Positions 46,700 to 59,620 of a stretch of DNA of 64,000 nt are shown here, one piece after another. Where the stretch lies: NCBI GenBank assembly GCA_017311185.1, contig JAESUZ010002694.1:868001-932000 (forward strand), read 5' to 3'. A program made the translations under genes and the position numbers. The stretch comes from Proteles cristata cristata (Eukaryota; Chordata; Mammalia; Carnivora; Hyaenidae). The first letter of the stretch is position 1. Every line of letters starts with the position of its first letter. The notes under the pieces are model-generated. The model was given only the letters and a program-made list of their open reading frames with translations. It did no database searches and was not told the origin of the DNA.

Positions 46700-47944
46700 A
46701 GATGCTATAGATAATTTACTTTTCCAATAAGATACTGAGAAAAATTTTTCCTTTTTCCATGGAATTGCTGATATTTGTCATTGGGTGGAAACGAAACAAA
46801 GGTGTCTGAGTTCCATGTTTTATAGAAAGCCAATAACTGGAGGTAGCAGCTCCCCAGGGCATACCATGGGAACAGACCCTACTGCAGTCAACTGTCACCC
46901 CGTGTCCTTCTCATTATGTTCTAGCCTTTGTGAAGACAGCCCTGGACAAGAGAGAGACAGGGTGATTCATGGTGCAGTGTTTGCAGTAAAGGATGCTTCT
47001 CTTCACTTCCCTACATCAGCCTACAACAATACCATGTAAATATGGTCCTAAGTCATTCAGAAAGACCTGTGATTTCTGCAAGAAACTCTTATCCTATGTA
47101 CTTTTCTTAGAAGCTGTTGGAGGATGTGCTTCAGTACTTCACCAAAACCAAGGGAATAAATCAATAAGGGGGATTCATGAAATTCAGAAAACCAGGGTGA
47201 TAACCAATGAAGGAATGAAGGAAAACCTGAGGATACCAGCTAGGCAGTGGTCTATGGTGACACCAATTGGAACAGAAGGATCAGAAAAAAAATAGAACTA
47301 CTATATTACCTACTTCACTGACCACATCAGACAATATTGAAGTCTACAGGTGTTTTAGAGGTCTGGAGTGATTTTACAGATTTGGAGAAAATTAGCAGTG
47401 GGTGCTGAGAAAATGAATCAAAATCCTTGAAAAGGCGTAATGAACTGCAAGGAAAAGAAACAGTTGATTAGAAAGTGTAATCATAGTGTACCACTTTTCT
47501 TTGGCAGTCATCAGTATTTACATGGTTATAATGTTAAACAGTCCTACAAAATGATCTCTATGCTGCCAGTTTGGAGAGGAGAGAGGGGGCTATTTCAGTT
47601 GGAAGATAAACACATCATCAAAATTAAAAGGCAATATATAATATTTAAAATTCATAAGACAAGAAATCACAGTAAAACTATGATGTAAAATTATGAAGTT
47701 AAATTACAGAAGGGATATTTGTAAGAGTTGAACATCATGGCCTCAGGGAAACCCAGTGAGGGAGGTGGAATGAGGTGAGGCAGCGCTGTTTCTCGGTCTC
47801 AGTACTTGACCTTCTAAATCACATTTATGTATTATTTGATAAAATTAGGGATTTTTTAAAACGAAAAAAATTACTGTTTTTTTAGAGTAGGCGAGAACAG
47901 GCCAGTTTTGTCTTTCCATCCTCATTTCTGACCATTTGGCCCTG
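46700..47944. other. Intron, unassigned sequence
   Basis: About 1.2 kb without SINE or L1. Several open frames follow each other on the + strand (46785-47039, 46993-47295, 47440-47688), but in different frames and without a recognised protein. Could be an old transposon or a decayed retrocopy. I see no poly(A) or duplication that would prove it. Confidence 0.3.
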
Positions 47945-48420
47945 CCCTCTCTGCCTCAGCCATGCTGGTCTCCTCCTTGTCCTCCAGTCCCGCAGTGTCA
48001 TCCCGTCTGAGGGGCTCTACACCAGTGCCCAAACTGCTCTCCCCTCGGGTGTCTGCATGCTCTCGCCTTCTCCTCCTCCAAGCCTTTGCGTGAATGGCAA
48101 GGTCTCAGCCAAGTGTCCTTTGAGCATCCAGTATAAAATTGTACCTGCTCAGTCATATGCTTTATTCTGCTCTAATACGTTTCCCCAGCGCGCTACTGCC
48201 TTCCTGCGTACTATGTGACTGCCGTATTGGTTGTCTTCCTTATTTACTTCTTGCCTCCCCTTACTAAAACGAAAGCTCTGCAAGGACAGGATATTGGTTG
48301 GGTGGGTGGGTGAGTGGTTGGTGGGTCGGGTCAGTTGGTTTGCCACTAGTGTATCTGGGTGCGTGGGATGGTGCTTGGCACGCAACAGGCAATCCGTATG
48401 TGCTGGTTAAGTGAATTAGT
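47945..48420 (+). repeat. L2 3' region with a G-rich insertion
   Basis: CAGCCATGCTGGTCTCCTCC, GCCAAGTGTCCTTTGAGC, GCTCTGCAAGGACAGGATAT and GGTGCTTGGCACGCAACAGG follow L2 order. A TTGGGTGGGTGGG-type G-rich tract (48295-48338) stands where the L2 normally reads through, so it looks like a local expansion. Confidence 0.5.
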
Positions 48421-49050
48421 CAACTCAATGAAGGGGTTAAAGGAAGGCAAGAGAGAAAATGGAGGGATGGTCAAAACAAAGGACATGAAGTAGGAGGCAG
48501 TAGGATTATTTCGTAACCAATGGGAATCGTTTGAGTCTGGGGGGAGGCCACAGAAGTGGAGAGAAGTAATTTCAGATAGGTTTTGAACATGGAATTGATT
48601 AAATGTTTGGAAAATATGCATTATGTCTACAACCAACATTTCAGCAAGTTTGTGAGCAGAAAATACCTGAAAATGAAAAATCCCAGGATTCTAGTATATG
48701 CTATTAGAAGTGAACAGCATTAAGAAGCCATGCAAAATGATGTTTAAGAATAATTGAGTTTCATTTAAACCCATGGAAGTTCTGGACTTGGAATGAATGG
48801 ACAATAATTTAGCTGGGAACAAAAAAAAAGCTTCTGTCAAAAGTTTCCCAATGCGTTTCCTAACCTGTATAGCTTGGTTGTAGATTACAAAGATGAAGAT
48901 TTTTCTGCTTTAGGATCTAAAAGCTCGTATCTAAGGTTAATGAAAGCTTAGACTCATTAATAGACTTTTTTCTTTATTCAGAAACCAATCAGTTCTTATT
49001 GTTAACAATTTAGGGAAAAAATTGTTAACTATAAACATCTCTAACATTTG
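48421..49050. other. Intron, mostly unrecognised
   Basis: The segment 48420-48620 may be degraded L2. Nothing else is identified. Confidence 0.3.
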
Positions 49051-49068
49051 CTTAGAAGAGGAAGCGTA

Positions 49069-49270
49069 GGGGTACCTGGGTGGCTCAGCTGGTTAAGCTT
49101 CTCAGTCTTGGTTTCGGCTCAGGTCATGATCTCACTTTGTGAGTTTGAGCCCTAGGTTGGGCTCCACGCTGCCAGCACGGAGCCTTCTTGGAATTTTCTC
49201 TCGGTCCTCTCTCTCTGTACGTCCCCCACTCTCCCTGTCACTCTCTCAAAATAAGTACGTAAACTTAAAA
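49069..49270 (+). mobile_element. Carnivore SINE, host of a second SINE in its tail
   Basis: Head GGGGTACCTGGGTGGCTCAG, then a diverged body and a tail AAAATAAGTACGTAAAC. Its A-tail region (49271-49285) is the target site of the next SINE. Confidence 0.88.
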
Positions 49271-49285
49271 AAAAAGAAAAGGAAG

Positions 49286-49512
49286 GGGCGCCTGGGTGGC
49301 TTAGTCGGTTAGGCGTCCGACTTTCGCTTGGGTCATGATCTCGCGGTTCGTGGGTTCGAGCCCCGCGTCGGGCTCTGTGCTGACTGCCAGCTCAGAGCCT
49401 GGAGCCTGTTTCAGTCTGTGACTCCCTCTCTCTCTGACCCTCCCCTGCTCACGCTGTCTCTCTCTCTCTCTAGAAATAAATAAAAAACATTAAAAAAAAT
49501 TTTAAAAAAAAA
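49286..49512 (+). mobile_element. Young felid SINE inserted in the tail of an older SINE
   Basis: Near-consensus copy GGGGCGCCTGGGTGGCTTAG to an AAATAAATAAAAAACATT tail. The perfect duplication AAAAAGAAAAGGAAG lies at 49271-49285 and 49513-49527. Confidence 0.96.
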
Positions 49513-49527
49513 AAAAAGAAAAGGAAG

Positions 49528-50148
49528 CCCATACATTTCTTGATAATTATATATACAGTTCTATAAACTGATTTAAAACTGGGATTGTTAGAAAAATATT
49601 CTGTTTTCATTTTGGACATATATGTGAAAACACTGATTATAGATTAATGTGATCACATTATAATCAGCCAGTTTAGTAAAATAAACTCCTTCGTTGTTTT
49701 GTCAAGGATAGTAATAACTAGTATATATACACTGTGATTTCCTTTCATATAAAGAATAAATGTTTCTATGTCGGAAACATATACAGTTAGTATTGATGCC
49801 TAAAGCCTGACGCATGGGCAGATGTGTACAGCAACCCTCCCCTGGCTCTGATTCTTAAACTTCTTCTCTTGTTCATAGTCCTTTCCTTTTCTGGAACCTA
49901 GATAGGTAGCAGTGGGTGTTAGGAAAGTGTGGTTATAAAAAACTTCAGACTTTTCAAGAACTTTTCTCCTGCCAGGGGCTGCTGAGAAGTTTCCCAAGTG
50001 AAAAGAAAAAGTTACAGAGGAAGTAATCCCATTCTCAATATTTTGCAATATAAATGCAGTTGCCCTCATGACTCTCCTTCATGACTGTGCCTTTCGGGGC
50101 ATAAGATCTGTCATCTCGTATATCATACACCATGAAAAAAAAGCATTT
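49528..50148. other. Intron, nothing recognised
   Basis: AT-rich unique sequence. Confidence 0.4.
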
Positions 50149-50158
50149 TCTCTCTCTT

Positions 50159-50390
50159 TTTTTTTTAATTTTTTTTTTTTTAATTTTTAATTATTTCTAG
50201 GAGAGAGGGAGATAGACAGCGTGAACAGGGGAGGGTCAGAGAGAGAGGGAGACACAGACTCTGAAACAGGCTCCAGGCTCTGAGCTAGCAGTCAGCACAG
50301 AGCCCGATGCAGGGCTCGAACCCACAATCCGTGAGATCATGACCTAAGCGAAAGTCGGACGCTTAACCGACTAAGCCACCCAGGCGCCCC
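50159..50390 (-). mobile_element. Young felid SINE, reverse orientation
   Basis: Long T-rich tail (50157-50190), body with GACAGCGTGAACAGGGGAGG, head ending GACTAAGCCACCCAGGCGCC. The flanks share CTCTCTCTT, which is low complexity and so only weak support for a duplication. Confidence 0.93.
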
Positions 50391-50454
50391 TCTCTCTTGC
50401 GCTATTTATATATAGCCTTATAATTATATATACACACACACATGAACTACTTTT

Positions 50455-52213
<1,759 letters not shown>

Positions 52214-52420
52214 AATGAACAACTTTTCATTTTAATAAGCTATTCAGTATTTTAGGCACCTCAACAACTGGAAGGTCAGTCACTACATTTATTTCAATGG
52301 CAAATCTACAGAGGATGACTTGAGTGGTAAAATTCATTAAAATTCTATTAAAGACTTGGTAGTAAGAAGTAGAGCCATTTTGAAAAGAGAAATGTCTATC
52401 TCCATGTCGTATTTCAAATT

Positions 52421-52636
52421 GGGATGCCTGGGTGGCTCAGTCGGTTGAGCGTCTGACTTTGCCTCAGGTCATGAACTGACAGTTCGTGAATTCAAACCCC
52501 GCGTTAGGCTCTGTGCTGACAGCGCAGAACCTGAAGCCTGCTTCAGATTCTATGTCTCCGTCTCTCTGTGATCCTCCCCTACTGACGTTCTATCTCTCTC
52601 TATCTCAAAACAAAGAAACATTAAAAAAATAAAAAG
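52421..52636 (+). mobile_element. Carnivore SINE
   Basis: GGGATGCCTGGGTGGCTCAG to an AAACAAAGAAACATT tail. The sequence GGTCATGAACTGACAGTTCG shows a diverged B-box region. No clear target duplication. Confidence 0.88.
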
Positions 52637-52839
52637 AAATAGAAAATTATAATGAAACGTTTTCTAGTAGTATGAAAACAAAAGTTCTTTTACCCATAAG
52701 GGACTAGTTTATAATTGAAGAATTCAATAATTGAACAGAAGTATTGAATAAATTTTTAAAAAAAAACCCACCTTATCAATCCTGGAGCAAGTTTAAGTAA
52801 ATTTTATATATTGATTTTTAAACATTTTATATATTTATT

Positions 52840-53052
52840 ATTTTTTTTAATGTTTTATTTATTTTTAGGAGAGAGAGAGAGAGAGAGACAGCGTGAGCAG
52901 AGGAGGGTCAGAGAGAGAGGGAGTCACAGACTGAAACAAGCTCCAGGCTCTGAGCTGGCAGTCAGCACAGAGCCCGACGCGGGCCCGAACCCATGAACCG
53001 CGAGATCATGCGAAAGTCGGACGCTTAACCGACTAAGCCACCCAGGCGCCCC
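52840..53052 (-). mobile_element. Young felid SINE, reverse orientation
   Basis: Head ends GACTAAGCCACCCAGGCGCC. The perfect 14-bp duplication TTTATATATTTATT is at 52826-52839 and 53053-53066. A deletion in the head (GAGATCATGCGAAAGTCGGA) removes about ten bases that other young copies keep. Confidence 0.95.
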
Positions 53053-53254
53053 TTTATATATTTATTTTTAACAGCAAACATTTTATATGAAAATAATGAC
53101 AAGATGAAGTGTGCATACCATTAGCAATATTGTATCTACTGTTCTTTGAGAACAGTCAAGTATGGGAAACACAAAATAAGAGGTATTTATAAAGTTCATA
53201 ATGTGTTTAGTAATGCTTTGAATCATTCAATATACAAGGATTTAAACAATTTTT

Positions 53255-54240
53255 TTTTGTATTGAATATGTATTGAGTGCTTATTCTGTGCCTGGTACCT
53301 GAGATGATCCAAGGATTCACTGGTTTCTGATGTTAAAGTAAATGCCAGGCAGAGGAGAGAACAGCCACGTACACATTTGCTAAAGGAGTATGGCAGCTGC
53401 CATTACGCACTTATTTGGAAGAACAGATGCTTAGTACATTTGGTAAAGAGGGGCCAAGGGAATGGGAATTTTTAGGGAAACAGATTTGAGTGTGTTTTAA
53501 GAGTCCAAGAAAACAGTGAAGAGGAAGAGATTGAAGCTTAAGAAACTTTAAAGGAGGTAGAAGGATGGGAAAGTGTGGGGACATCTTCCTCTGTGAGATA
53601 GAAGGGGAAAGAGATCTAGGGGTGAAGATAAAAATAACTACAAGGTAGAGAGAAGGGAACTTTCCAAAATTCCTATGCAGTGGCTTCTGTTTTCTTGGTT
53701 CTAACAGAATGCTGGGTCAACTCCAAATAATAAAGGGTGAGATCTAGCACAGTCCCTAGTCTGGAAAATAATGATGACCAGAGAGGGGTAAATGATTATG
53801 GGTGACAGGGAGCGTTCCTCTGAGATTGTAAATCTTAAATTTGTAGTTTATTCATGCAATGAATATTTACTGAATACTACTGTGCAGCCTAGATTGGGTG
53901 CTGAGCATACAACAGAACAAGATGGACACATTTTTAATTCTCAGGGAGTTCACAACCTAGCACAGTAAGCAAATATAAAAAAAAATTATTACACAAATTG
54001 TTATTTGATGATAATTGAAAGACTGTGTAAGAGTCATAGAAGATCTACTTCAAAGAAGTGGTATTAAGATGCCACATTAAGGATGAAGAGGATCTGGTGT
54101 GGGTAAAGAGATAGAAAGAGAGCAGAGATGTCCAGGGAGAGAGATGGCTGAGCAAAGGCCCTGAGGAAGTTGTTTGAGTATATTACTGTAGTACTTTGGG
54201 CCATGGGAGCCTGTAGCAGGTGATGGGTGTGCCTGATATT
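53255..54240 (-). repeat. L2 fragments, antisense
   Basis: GAGTGCTTATTCTGTGCCTG (53276), TGAATATTTACTGAATACTA (53860), CAGGGAGTTCACAACCTAGC (53942) and GAGCAAAGGCCCTGAGGAAG (54151) occur in the order of the antisense L2 3' part, with unassigned sequence between. Confidence 0.45.
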
Positions 54241-55075
54241 TACCTGTTCAGTTTTTATATGTTACATCACTTCAGAAATTGTCATTTTCTAACTGACTGA
54301 GTTATGATATGAAAAAGTTTGAGAAACTCTTCATTAGGGGGAGTGACCCCAAATGTTTTCATCTTTATCACCAGAGGGGTCCCTGGAATAAAGAAGATAT
54401 CTATTTGTTTAGCTTAGTTTGGTACTTCTTACATTTACAATCATTTAATTCATTTATTTAACAAATGTAGTTGATAAAATGATGCTATATTTACCCTGTG
54501 CTAATTTTATGTATACTCTAGATGGCAGGTAAAAATGAAAGTTAATTTTGGGATTACTTACAAAGAATGAGAAAATTCTTTTACCTTAAACAACAGGCGT
54601 GGGGAAGATTTTTCTCTCATTTCCTTTTTATTGAGTATTGTCAGTACAGTAGGATAAGATTGAGTGGAGTTTCAGATTATATAATATTTAACCAAAAGGA
54701 TTCTCAATTTATTTACACAGATTAAATACATTCAGGAAATCATTTGTAAAGGCCAGGCAAAAACAATCCACCTTTATTGCCGGGAAAAATTATCCAGCTA
54801 CACAGACTTTATTTGTTTTTAAAATTGCATATTTATCTTTATTATCTCCCTATGCAGTGCCTATTTTAAAAAGGCAGAAACCTGGCATTGGGTTTCTTAG
54901 CTGCAGGTTGTTATACCTCTGTGAAATCATTTGTGTTTGCCACTGTCTTTAGTCATTGGCTTGCAGTTGGTTGATAGTATCTGAGTTATTAAAGCATTAC
55001 TTTTTTATTTGCATAGAAAATGTTTTTAGCATACGCTGAATTTCTAGTAGTAATTTGTATTATCTCTTACAAAAA
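54241..55075. other. Intron, nothing recognised
   Basis: AT-rich unique sequence. Confidence 0.4.
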
Positions 55076-55079
55076 TGAA

Positions 55080-55770
55080 CACTGTGTCAGAGTGGCTAAA
55101 ATGAGCAAATCAGAGAACACGAGATGCCGGCGAGGATGTGGAGAAACGGGCACCCTCTTGCACTGTTGGTGGGAATGTCAACTGGTACAGCCCCTCTGGA
55201 AAACAGTGTGGAGGTTCCTCAGGAAACTAACAATAGAACTCCCCTAGGACCCAGCAATAGCACTGCTAGGAATTTACCCAAGGGATACAGGAATGCTGAT
55301 GCATAGGGGCACATGTACCCCAAGGTTCATAGCAGCACTCTCCACAATAGCTAAAACATGGAAAGAGCCTAAGTGTCCATCAACGGACGAGTGGATCAAG
55401 AAGATGTGGTTTATCTATACCATGGAATACTACATGGCAATGAGAAACAATGAAATCTGGCCATGTGTAGCAACATGGATGGACCTTGAGGGTGTTATGC
55501 TGAGGGAAATAAGTCAGGCAGAGAAGGACAAATATCATATGTTTGCACGTATAGGAGGATTAGGAGGAACTTAACAGAGGAACAAGGGGGAGAAGGAGGG
55601 GAAATGGTGGGGGAAAGGGAGAGAGGCAAACCATGAGAGACTCTTGAATGCTGACAAAAACTGAGGACTGATGGATGTGGGGGGGAGGGGGGATGGGCAT
55701 GGAGGAGGACACTTGTGGGGATGAGCACTGAGTGTTATGTGGAAACTAATTTGACAATAAACTATTTGTA
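55080..55770 (+). mobile_element. 5'-truncated carnivore L1 with an in-frame stop
   Basis: ORF2 C-terminus in one frame (55020-55247 and 55293-55574, same phase), broken by TAG at 55245-55247 where related copies read [12 protein letters not shown]. It carries [20 protein letters not shown] and IAKTWKEPKCPSTDEWIKKM. The 3' UTR and an A-rich AAAATAAAAATAA tail run to about 55815. It is in the same orientation as PTPRZ1 and closely similar to the L1 at 30485. Confidence 0.94.
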
Positions 55771-55815
55771 AAAAAATAAAAATAAAAAATAAATAAATAA
55801 AAATAAAAAATAAAT

Positions 55816-56945
55816 TTAAGTGGACTTAAATTGTCTACTCAAAAGACTATATAGACTGGAAAAAAAAGGTGAATACTGTGGAAGGTCCTGCGGAAGCTTC
55901 CTGCTCTTTCTTCTTGTCCCCAAATGTAAACTGGAGACCCACAGAGTATGAAAGGCATGGGAGTGTGTGTGACCATGGCAATTTGTTAGCTGTGTGCAGG
56001 AAGTTACGGAGGCAGTAAGCCATGAAAAAGATCAATTGTTTTTGTGAAAAATCCTCAAGCCATGCCCTGAATTCAAAGAATCAAGTTCGTTAAAATCATA
56101 AATTATCTGTTAATCTTTTTTTTCTTTTTGCTGAAATGTCCTTGCTCATGAGTGACATTTTAAAGACAAAAATAAACAATATGGTTAAAATCAGAGAATA
56201 ATAGGATTGTTGAAGTCCAGGGAATAAAATCTCCAGGGCCTTTTCTTTTTGAAGAGTTGTTACAGGATACTTGCTATGTATCTCCGGACTGTAGAACTGA
56301 CCACTATGTGACGTTTATAACTTTCATTCATTTATTCACTCATAGCCAGGCACCATTCTGGCTTTACACATAAAAGCATCCCAAGGTTTTCTTGTTACAT
56401 CCTAAAGCACAGCTAGGTCTCCCATGAAGAATTTGGCAGATTGGGCATTAAAGGGCAACATGATAAAATTACATTGGTTCCTGTGCAGTGTGCCAGGGAG
56501 CTGGGGTGGTCTCTCAACCTTGGAGGAGAGATGGATAAGCAAAGCCCACAGGGCATCACAATACCCTCCACATAGGCTCCAGCTGACTGACATGGGCTCC
56601 GTAGGAGTTGGGAACGCTGTGTCAGGGCGATGGTATTACCATCAGTTTTCCTGTGTGGACCACCACCACCAATCGCCAGACCCTTTCTGAGCAGGAGGGA
56701 ACAGTGCATTCTCTGGCCACTGGAATAACTAGGGATGTTCAAGTGGAAAGTGGGTACACAATGTCTCAAGGAGTATGGCTAAGATGTCCTTGGGAAATGT
56801 CCAGCTTCTTGTCCTACTAATGCTCCTTGCTCTGATACCAGAGAAGCTTCCTTTAAAGAAATATTCCTTTCATTTAAATACTGCATGAAGCGAACATTCA
56901 GTTAGTGGAAGGCACAAAGATACCATTTAAAATTGAAGGCAGGAG
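55816..56945. other. Intron, mostly unrecognised
   Basis: The segment 56400-56830 is GC-richer with overlapping open frames on both strands but no known protein. A short L2- or MIR-like piece lies near 56330-56370. Confidence 0.35.
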
Positions 56946-56949
56946 TTGG

Positions 56950-57165
56950 GGGGCGGCACCTGGGTGACTCAGTCGATTAAGCTGCTGACTTCAGCTCAAG
57001 TCATGATCTCATGGTTCTTGGGTTCGAGTCCCATGTCGGGCTCTGTGCTGACAACTCAGAACCTGGAGCCTGCTACTCCCTCTCTCTGTGCCCCTTTCCC
57101 GTTTGCACTCTCTCTCTCTGTCTCTCAAAAATGAATAAACATTTTAAAAATTATAAAATTGTAGG
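56950..57165 (+). mobile_element. Carnivore SINE, first of a tandem pair
   Basis: GGCACCTGGGTGACTCAGTC to an AATGAATAAACATTTTAAA tail. Directly followed by a second, older-looking SINE in the same orientation. Confidence 0.88.
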
Positions 57166-57167
57166 AG

Positions 57168-57269
57168 GGAATGCCTGGGTGACTCTTGATTTAGGCTCAG
57201 GTCATCATCTTTGGGTCTTGGGATAGAGCCCCATCTCAGGTTCCATGCTGAGCATTGAGCCTGCCTAAG

Positions 57270-57307
<38 letters not shown>

Positions 57308-57415
57308 CCTCCCTCCCTCCCTCTCTCTCTCTCCCTCCCTGCTTCCCTCCCTCCCTTCCTATCTCCCAAACACACTCTCATTTTCTCTGTCTCTAAAATT
57401 AAAAAATGAAAAATA
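57168..57415 (+). mobile_element. Carnivore SINE, second of a tandem pair, with an expanded CT tract
   Basis: The head GAATGCCTGGGTGACTCTTG lacks the usual TCAGTCGGTTAAG part. The CT body has expanded into an almost pure (CT)n/(CCCT)n tract at 57271-57365. The tail is AAAATTAAAAAATGAAAAAT. Confidence 0.8.
57271..57365 (+). repeat. (CT)n/(CCCT)n polypyrimidine tract
   Basis: About 95 bases of uninterrupted C and T apart from a few changes near the end. It is a microsatellite grown from a SINE body. Confidence 0.9.
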
Positions 57416-57767
57416 AAAAGATTAAAGGACTTGACTTTCTATAAGCTGGGGTGGCTCTTTTTTGAGGTTAAAAAAGATAGTTTAAAATAATTAGTACTTC
57501 AATAATTACAATTTTCTTGTCAATGAATTTGAATGTGTTAAAGAAGAGCTTTAGGCATTATGCTGCTGGTTTGTGACCTCCTTGAAGAGGCCCTATTTTT
57601 TGTAAATTATGCATCTCCAGTGCATGGAGTTTAATATAAAGCCTCTAACTGTTATATTAATTGTATAGGGCATTCCATTTGGCATCGCTCTGATGGAATG
57701 AGACATTCCACAGAATTGAAGTTTTTAAGTAATATATATCCTTCAAAACACAAAATATTTATTTAAA

Positions 57768-57980
57768 TTTTATTTATTTATTTATTTATTTCTAGGACAG
57801 AGAGAGAGACAGCATGAGCGGCGGAGGGTCAGAGAGAGAGGGAGTCACAGACTGAAACAGGCTCCAGGCTCTGAGCTGGCAGTCAGCACAGAGCCCGACG
57901 CGGGGCTTGAACCCACGAACCGCGAGATCATGACCTAAGCGAAAGTCGGGCGCTTAACCGACTAAGCCACCCAGGCGCCC
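57768..57980 (-). mobile_element. Young felid SINE, reverse orientation
   Basis: The perfect 19-bp duplication CACAAAATATTTATTTAAA is at 57749-57767 and 57981-57999. Head ends GACTAAGCCACCCAGGCGCC. Confidence 0.96.
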
Positions 57981-58473
57981 CACAAAATATTTATTTAAAA
58001 CTTCCCCAGTTTATGATAAAAATCTTCTAAAATATAAATTGGTTTTTCCACTTTGTTAAAAATACCCTTAATGTAATATAACTTTTTCAGTGACATCTGT
58101 ATCCAAGTATTCTCATCTGTAATCATTCCTTAAGACACTATTGAAGGATGAATGTCATTTTTCATATCATTGAGTAGTCCATTACTATTCTTGAGGTTGT
58201 CGCTGTGACTTGTAATGGTCAACTTCTTCAGCTATCTCCTATCACTTTTTGATGTTGTTTGAATTTCTTATCTCAGAGTTTCTCTTTCACATTAGCCGGT
58301 TTCCTCTAGTAGATGTGTTACTGTGGGACACTGGGTGTGACCCCTACTTTCTTCTGGATTTATGATAGTTGTATATATGCTGAGGACATCAAAAATCTAA
58401 ACTCTGGGTATTGCTATGGGATATAAGGAGAAATGTGTGTACTTACTTGCTTCAAAGCTATTTCTTTTTTTTT

Positions 58474-58705
58474 CTAACAAGCTTTAAAACATTTTCTTAT
58501 TTAATTAATTATTTTTAATTTATTTCCAAGTTAACCTAGCATATAGTGCAACAATGATTTCAGGAGTAGATTCCTTAATTTCCCCTTACCAATTTAGCCC
58601 ATCCCCCCTCCGACAACCCCTCCAGTAACCCTTTGTTTGATCTTCATATTTAAGAGTCTCTGATGGTTTTGTCCCCTCCCTGTTTTTATATTATTTTTGT
58701 TGAAG
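58474..58705 (-). repeat. Carnivore L1 3' UTR fragment, antisense
   Basis: TTCAGGAGTAGATTCCTTAA, ACCAATTTAGCCCATCCCCC, AACCCTTTGTTTGATCTTCA and TTTAAGAGTCTCTGATGG match the antisense L1 3' end, more diverged than the two young L1 copies. Confidence 0.65.
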
Positions 58706-59459
58706 CTATTTCTATGACTCTTCAGCTTTCGAAAAAATCGTTTTCAGTTTAATTAAACTAAAATTTGTATATTACTGATTGTTTTTGCCTTTGAATCTTT
58801 TCAGTTAGATTGAGGATGTTTTTGAGTAAAACTGACAATATAAGCATAGAGGGAAAATGTGTACCTCTTCTTGTATTGGAATTCAACGAACATATTCCAT
58901 AAGGCCTTTGTGTACAGTGACTCTCCACACCCTATTTGTTGGCAAATTAAGTCTGTTGTTTTACACAGAAAATAATGAATCAGTGAAATTGCTGAAATGA
59001 AAAAAAGCAATAGCAATAGATAGAAATATAGAAATATAAATATGTAGTAAATATACAATTACCTATAATATATGTGTAATTACACATCTAACATATATTA
59101 ACTAAAATTTAATACTGTATTTGGACTAATACCTATATGTGCTTTATCCCAATCACATGCCAGTATAATTCTATAGGCATAGGAAGTGAGACTTAGAATC
59201 ATTAGCTTGCTCACAGAGATAGTAAGCAATGCGAGAACCATTTCAAACAGTGTAATTGGGTACTATCCTACATGGAGAATAAAAGAAAAGAGAGAATACT
59301 CCTGCCTTAGCAATGCATTAAATAACCTTTGTTCATTTTAGAAAATAATTTGTAAATGAGTTCAGCTTACTTCCCAGGTGAAAGCAATATTACCTATGTC
59401 AGTATATCACCTTATCCTTTAGACACTCAAATGAATTCATTCATTCGAGTATACCTACC
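58706..59459. other. Intron, nothing recognised
   Basis: AT-rich unique sequence, with TA-rich stretches at 59020-59100. Confidence 0.4.
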
Positions 59460-59620
59460 TCACTAGTATAGGAGGACCTTACTTATCAGACAGGGGACCT
59501 GAGAGGGCAAGTGGCTCTTCCAAAGATCCACAGTCAGGAAGTTTTAAAGCCAGGAGTTACATTCCAGGTTCTTCTGACCCCATCCCGAGTTCCAGTTTCT
59601 TTTCACTATGATAGGTATCC
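59460..59620 (-). repeat. MIR fragment, antisense
   Basis: GACAGGGGACCTGAGAGGGC, CAAAGATCCACAGTCAGGAA and GTTACATTCCAGGTTCTTCT fit the antisense MIR core. Confidence 0.5.

Noticed and set aside
55020..55574. Possible host gene from the 75- and 93-residue frames
   Set aside because: Both are the C-terminal part of L1 ORF2, split by an in-frame stop and followed by an L1 3' UTR and A-rich tail.
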